DNA of 17,944 bases from DATJFH01 sp035495815. Lineage in GTDB: Bacteria > Acidobacteriota > Terriglobia > Bryobacterales > Bryobacteraceae. Made by a program: the position numbers and the translations under genes. The stretch lies in the NCBI GenBank assembly GCA_035495815.1, contig DATJFH010000246.1, positions 1-17,944 of the forward strand. Reading direction: 5' to 3'. This document shows, piece by piece, positions 14,275-17,944 of the stretch. Position 1 is the first letter of the stretch. Every line of letters starts with the position of its first letter. Under the pieces are notes generated by a model. It saw only the letters and a program-made list of their open reading frames with translations. It ran no database searches and was not told where the DNA came from.

Positions 14275-15027
14275 ATGCGTTTAGCTGTAGCTGCAGTACC
14301 ACTGTTGTTTTTATCGGCCCTGAAACTGCCTGCCGCGGATTCCGGCCAGGAAAGGCTCAGGGATGCGACACAGGTTTTTAACGAAATCATGTCCACTCCG
14401 GACAAAGGAATTCCCCGTGACCTGCTGGACAAGGCCCACTGCGCGATTATAGTACCCGGTTTAAAGAAGGCCGCATTCATTGTCGGAGGCAAGTACGGCT
14501 CCGGATTCGCGCTTTGCAGGACCGCCGGGGGATGGGGTGCTCCGGCCGCGGTGAAAATGGAGGGCGGAAGCGTCGGATTACAGATTGGGGCCCAGAGCAC
14601 CGACGTCGTGATGTTGGTCATGAACGAACGGGGCATGCGCCGGCTGATGGAAGACAAATTTACATTGGGAGCGGAGGCTTCGGTGGCTGCCGGACCGGTT
14701 GGTAGAGACTCCTCCGCGCTGACAGATGCGCAAATGTCGGCCGAAATTCTTTCGTGGTCGCGCGCAAAGGGGCTTTTTGCCGGAGTAGCGCTGACCGGCG
14801 CCACTCTGCGGGCGGATTCGGATGCGAATCGGGACCTCTACGGGCAAAAGCTACACAACAAGGACATCTTGGGTAAGGCCATGAACCCGCCTCAAGAAGC
14901 AAGCGAATTGATCGCCGCGTTGACACGCTATTCACCTCATGAGGAACGGAACAAACCGATCGAGAATCGCGCAAAGGACAAGATACAGGCGGATCGGCCC
15001 GAGAAGGACAAGAACAAGAATAAGTAA
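14275..15027 (+). CDS. Secreted SYLF (YSC84/DUF500) domain protein
   Basis: The 250-residue product has a signal peptide (MRLAVAAVPLLFLSALKLPAAD, cleavage near residue 20) followed by a SYLF lipid-binding domain. It contains DLLDKAHCAIIVPGLKKAAF, GGKYGSGFALCR, GWGAPAAVKMEGGSVGLQIGAQSTDVVMLVM (about 84-115) and SWSRAKGLFAGVALTGATLRADSDANRDLYG (about 162-192). SYLF domains bind phosphoinositides in eukaryotes; bacterial copies are periplasmic or outer-membrane-associated proteins of poorly known role. The last 30 residues are strongly charged and Lys/Asp-rich, ending DKNKNK, an unusual unstructured tail. ATG is preceded by GGGGGA about 8 nt upstream. The gene is divergent from the RimI-like gene. 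Confidence 0.9.
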   Translation: MRLAVAAVPLLFLSALKLPAADSGQERLRDATQVFNEIMSTPDKGIPRDLLDKAHCAIIVPGLKKAAFIVGGKYGSGFALCRTAGGWGAPAAVKMEGGSVGLQIGAQSTDVVMLVMNERGMRRLMEDKFTLGAEASVAAGPVGRDSSALTDAQMSAEILSWSRAKGLFAGVALTGATLRADSDANRDLYGQKLHNKDILGKAMNPPQEASELIAALTRYSPHEERNKPIENRAKDKIQADRPEKDKNKNK

Positions 15028-15041
15028 TCAGACGAGAGTGC

Positions 15042-15069
15042 ATGGAGCCCGGCACAGTCCGGGCTCCAT
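15042..15069 (+). repeat. Perfect 11-bp hairpin downstream of the SYLF gene
   Basis: ATGGAGCCCGG, a 6-nt loop CACAGT, then CCGGGCTCCAT form an uninterrupted stem 15 nt after the SYLF stop. There is no T-run on either side, so it is either a terminator working without a U-tract or an mRNA-stabilising end. It separates the SYLF gene from the CDF exporter gene. It could act on either strand. Confidence 0.65.
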
Positions 15070-15132
15070 CCTGGCTCTGCGCCCTTGCGGAATTCTGGCC
15101 AAGTCCGCTGGCCCGCGGTAAGATAGAGATAG

Positions 15133-16071
15133 ATGCATTCGCATGCCCCTGGCGCTCATTGTCACCATGAGGGTACGGGCCGGATTCTCAAGTGGTCTAC
15201 GCTCGCTACAGTACTGTTTGTTTTAATTGAATTTGTCGCCGGTATTAAAGCAGGCAGTCTGGCGCTGCTCTCCGACGCCGGCCATAATCTGACTGACGCC
15301 TTCGCTCTTGTTTTTACGTGGTTTGCTTTCTACCTTCAATCCAAACCCGCCAACGAAGTAAAAACCTACGGATATCATCGTTCAGGCGTGCTCGCGGCTT
15401 TCGTGAATGCCCTTACGCTGGTGGCGCTTTCTGTTTGGATTTTCTACGAGAGTTATCACCGCTTCCGGCATCCCGAACCGGTGCAGGAAAACATCATGAT
15501 CGCCGTCTCGATTCTCGGCCTTTTTCTGAACGGCGGCGTGATGTGGGGTTTGTGGTCCGCCAGGAGCCGCGATATCAACGTGCGAAGCGCGTTCGTGCAC
15601 ATGCTGGGCGACGCGCTTGGGTCGGTGGCGATCGTGGCTGGAGCGATTGTCATCCTTTACACCGGCTGGCTATGGATCGACGCGGCGCTGTCGGTGGCGA
15701 TTGGCGCTTTGATCGTCTGGACGGCTTGGGACATCGTGAACGAATCGCTCAATATCCTGCTCGAAGGCTTGCCTCGCGGTTTGGAGCTGCAGACCGTGAT
15801 ATCCGCCATTCGTGAGGTGCCGGGGGTGCTCGAAGTTCACGACCTGCATATCTGGAGTCTGGGGTCCAGCACTCACGCCCTGAGCTGCCATGCAGTCATT
15901 GAGGACGTCCCTCCATCCGCCAGCGACCGCATACTGCAAAGGCTCAACAATATGCTCTGCGATCGCTTCTCCATCCGGCATACTACGGTTCAGTTCGAAC
16001 ATGTCGGCTGCGCGGTGTCGGAGATCGGGTGCGTTATCCCCACCGGATCTCACGCCCATCATCAGCACTAA
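15133..16071 (+). CDS. Cation diffusion facilitator (Zn2+/Co2+/Cd2+ exporter type, CzcD-like)
   Basis: The 312-residue protein has six hydrophobic helices and a cytosolic C-terminal ferredoxin-like domain. The metal site of Zn-type CDF proteins is intact: HxxxD in helix 2 (SDAGHNLTD, H51 and D55) and HxxxD in helix 5 (HMLGD, H156 and D160). The C-terminal domain shows VLEVHDLHIWSLGSSTHALSCH, the signature of the CzcD/ZitB group. The protein begins with a His-rich cytosolic tail (MHSHAPGAHCHHEG) and ends with GSHAHHQH, both likely metal-binding. It exports zinc or similar ions from the cytoplasm by proton antiport. The ribosome site is a poor purine run (AGATAGAGATAG). It lies alone between a hairpin and the epimerase gene. 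Confidence 0.92.
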   Translation: MHSHAPGAHCHHEGTGRILKWSTLATVLFVLIEFVAGIKAGSLALLSDAGHNLTDAFALVFTWFAFYLQSKPANEVKTYGYHRSGVLAAFVNALTLVALSVWIFYESYHRFRHPEPVQENIMIAVSILGLFLNGGVMWGLWSARSRDINVRSAFVHMLGDALGSVAIVAGAIVILYTGWLWIDAALSVAIGALIVWTAWDIVNESLNILLEGLPRGLELQTVISAIREVPGVLEVHDLHIWSLGSSTHALSCHAVIEDVPPSASDRILQRLNNMLCDRFSIRHTTVQFEHVGCAVSEIGCVIPTGSHAHHQH

Positions 16072-16167
16072 ACCCGGCCGCCGCGCGTTCCCAATCCGGC
16101 CCTGCCATCGCGAGATTTTTTGAAGAATTTCCACCCCATATTTCGTCCCATTTATTAGGGAGGAAAA

Positions 16168-17124
16168 ATGAAGATTTTCGTAGCCGGCGCGACTGGCACG
16201 CTGGGCCGTCCTCTGGTCCGGCAATTGATCGCTCGCGGACATGAGCTCGTCGGGTTGACGCGAACGCCTGCCGGCGTACGCGCACTCGAAGCGATGGGCG
16301 TCCGGGGCGTCATCGGCGACGCGATGGATGCTGAGCGCATGAGGTCGGCAATCCTGGACGCGCGGCCCGAGCAGGTCATCCATCTTCTGACAGCCTTGCC
16401 GGCAGGCGGCGCTCCGCGGCCCAGAGGACTACGTCCAACCAACAGACTGCGCATTGTGGGGACGGCAAACCTGCTCCGCGGTTCGATCGAGGCAGGAGTC
16501 CGGAGGATGGTGGCTGAATCCTTCGCGGGCGTTTACGGCGCGGCAACATTCACACACCGCGCAACAGAACGCGAGCCGCTGCCTCCGGCGGGAAACGGCG
16601 CCTTCCGGGAAGGCGCTCTGGCATTGCGCTCCATGGAGGATCAACTCCGAACTGCGCGCGACACACGGCAGATGGAAACGGTGGCGCTGCGGATCGGATT
16701 TCTCTACGGTCCGGAGGCGCCTGCCACGCGAATGCTGATCCAACAGGCGAGAGCCGGCTGGTTGTTCGCGCCACGCGGCTTGACGGGCCTCAGCCCTTTC
16801 GTTCACATCGATGACGCCATATCGGCGATTATTGCGGCCATCGAGAAACCGTCCCCGTCCGTCAGCTACAACGTGGTGGACGATGAACCGGTGAAACTGG
16901 AGTCGTTTCTGGATCTGTTGGTCCAGGCCGCCGGAGCGCGTCGGGTCAAGCGGGCGCCCGGCTGGCTCGTCCGGCTAACGGCGCCCCTGCTGGTCGATCT
17001 CCTGTCGGCGCGGCTGCTGCTTTCGAATGCAGCCGCCAAACAGGAACTGGGATGGAGGCTCCGCTACCCTACGATACGTGAAGGCCTCCAGACCCTCAGG
17101 GGCGCTATTCAGGAGGCGGCATGA
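16168..17124 (+). CDS. Atypical SDR NAD(P)-dependent epimerase/dehydratase-like protein
   Basis: A 318-residue extended/atypical short-chain dehydrogenase. The dinucleotide motif GATGTLG is at residues 7-13 in MKIFVAGATGTLGRPLVRQL, followed by VIGDAMD and a conserved HIDD segment (SPFVHIDDAISAII) and a C-terminal segment ending LGWRLRYPTIREGLQTL, as in UDP-sugar epimerase-like proteins. The catalytic YxxxK pair is not evident: where it is expected the sequence reads EGALALRSMEDQL, without Tyr or a matching Lys, so it may be a non-catalytic or divergent family member. The ribosome site GGGAGGA lies 3-4 nt before the ATG and is strong. The stop is 17 nt from the convergent dehydrogenase gene. 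Substrate unknown. Confidence 0.88.
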   Translation: MKIFVAGATGTLGRPLVRQLIARGHELVGLTRTPAGVRALEAMGVRGVIGDAMDAERMRSAILDARPEQVIHLLTALPAGGAPRPRGLRPTNRLRIVGTANLLRGSIEAGVRRMVAESFAGVYGAATFTHRATEREPLPPAGNGAFREGALALRSMEDQLRTARDTRQMETVALRIGFLYGPEAPATRMLIQQARAGWLFAPRGLTGLSPFVHIDDAISAIIAAIEKPSPSVSYNVVDDEPVKLESFLDLLVQAAGARRVKRAPGWLVRLTAPLLVDLLSARLLLSNAAAKQELGWRLRYPTIREGLQTLRGAIQEAA

Positions 17125-17140
17125 AGTGGTCAGCCCGAAG

Positions 17141-17944
17141 CTAAAGAGCGTCGAGAACGGCGTCAGCGGCTTCGCGCGTGCTTGCCGAGCCGCCCAAGTC
17201 GGCTGTTCTGGCGCGTCCGGAGGCAAGCGCTTTGGCGATGGCCTGATCGATATCCTGCGCAGCCTGGGCCAGCCCGAGGTGATCGAGCATCATGGACGCG
17301 CTCATGATCGTCGCCATGGGGTTCACGAGGCCTTTACCGGCTATATCCGGAGCAGAACCATGGACAGGTTCGAACATGGACGGGAAACGGCGCAGTGGAT
17401 CGATATTGGCGCTGGGCGCGAGGCCCATGCTCCCGACGATGATGGCGGAGATGTCGCTGAGGATGTCGCCGAACAGATTCGAGCCGACCACGACGTCAAA
17501 GGTCTGTGGACGCCGGATAAAGTTCATAGCGGCGGCGTCAACGAGAAGCGATTCCGTCTCGATTTCCGGAAATTCACCGGCAACGGCTTTGAATGTGCGA
17601 TCCCAGAGGACCATTCCATAGCCTTGGGCGTTGGATTTCGTGATTGAGGTCACTTTACGTTTTTTGTTGCGTCGAACCGCCAACTCGAAGGCGAACCGGA
17701 TGATCCGCTCGACGCCCCGGCGGGTGAACACGGAGGTCTGAATCGCCACCTCGTCGGGTTGATGGTGATAGACGAAGCCGCCGACCTGGGCGTACTCCCC
17801 TTCCGTATTTTCCCGGACGATCACCATATCGATATCTCCTCCCTGGCGATTGGCAAGAGGAGAAGTAACGCCGTTATATAGGATTGCAGGGCGAACATTC
17901 GCGTATTGGTCGAAGGTCCGGCGGATGGGTAAGAGCAGACCGTT
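17141..17944 (-). CDS. Tartrate dehydrogenase/decarboxylase or D-malate dehydrogenase, C-terminal part (5' end outside window)
   Basis: An open frame that runs off the right edge, giving 267 residues out of about 350 for the family. Translation from the edge reads LLLPIRRTFDQYANVRPAIL, then ANRQGGDIDMVIVRENTEGEY, TSVFTRRGVERIIRFAFELA and NLFGDILSDISAIIVGSMGL, then FEPVHGSAPDIAGKG, the signature set of the isocitrate/isopropylmalate dehydrogenase superfamily. The FDQYANVRP / NRQGGDID / FTRRGVERI pattern agrees best with tartrate/D-malate dehydrogenases rather than LeuB. Family members oxidise and decarboxylate their 2-hydroxyacid with NAD+ and Mg2+/Mn2+. The ATG at 17827 is internal, as homology continues upstream of it. 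Substrate assignment is inference from motif recall. Confidence 0.9.
   Translation of the reverse strand, partial: NGLLLPIRRTFDQYANVRPAILYNGVTSPLANRQGGDIDMVIVRENTEGEYAQVGGFVYHHQPDEVAIQTSVFTRRGVERIIRFAFELAVRRNKKRKVTSITKSNAQGYGMVLWDRTFKAVAGEFPEIETESLLVDAAAMNFIRRPQTFDVVVGSNLFGDILSDISAIIVGSMGLAPSANIDPLRRFPSMFEPVHGSAPDIAGKGLVNPMATIMSASMMLDHLGLAQAAQDIDQAIAKALASGRARTADLGGSASTREAADAVLDAL

Noticed and set aside
13991..14302. Minus-strand frame with a protein-like stretch (LDFQPIAQSLIDHAAEWWPY) upstream of the RimI-like gene
   Set aside because: It overlaps the start of the SYLF gene, matches no family I know and changes frame before rimI. I could not support it as tsaB or any other gene remnant.

Overview
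This is a high-GC bacterial window that most resembles an Acidobacteriota genome of the Solibacter/Bryobacter type. That placement is inference from the gene families present: a Planctomycete/Verrucomicrobium/Acidobacteria-style heme-binding c-type cytochrome, a short PQQ dehydrogenase, a SYLF protein, bacterial frataxin, and the remains of a CARF-sigma54 regulator. There are no IS elements, tRNAs, rRNAs or CRISPR repeats. The content is mostly housekeeping, metal and redox genes, with one decayed regulator.

Layout. At 1-441 is the 3' end of pheS, which converges on a minus-strand cluster (452-4783). In transcription order the cluster is a fused uroporphyrinogen-III methyltransferase/synthase (cobA-hemD), a small lipoprotein, a geranylgeranyl-reductase-type flavoprotein and hemL. 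All three junctions are 4-nt GTGA overlaps, so the four genes are probably one translationally coupled tetrapyrrole operon. Upstream, 4784-5129 carries no gene but has a perfect hairpin. At 5020-5847 lies a frameshifted, truncated remnant of an RtcR-like CARF/sigma54 activator. Next comes a minus-strand pair (6001-8344), a diheme cytochrome followed by a secreted PQQ dehydrogenase, overlapping by 26 nt and probably forming a periplasmic oxidation module.

A 308-nt divergent intergenic region precedes the most interesting block, a compact plus-strand operon (8653-12926). It encodes a soluble PRC-barrel/MgtE_N/CBS protein, which is the Mg2+-sensing half of MgtE without the channel. This is followed by an NRAMP-fold transporter with altered metal-site motifs that resembles Mg2+-type NRAMP relatives, then frataxin (CyaY), then an APC-superfamily permease. 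The hypothesis is a split Mg2+ (or other divalent metal) uptake system in which an MgtE-like sensor works with an NRAMP-fold permease.

The rest holds small minus-strand genes (Smr domain, a DUF465/YdcH protein with a well-formed terminator, a RimI-like acetyltransferase). It continues with a plus-strand secreted SYLF protein, a His-rich CDF zinc-type exporter and an atypical SDR epimerase-like protein, and ends with the 3' part of a tartrate/D-malate dehydrogenase that runs off the right edge.
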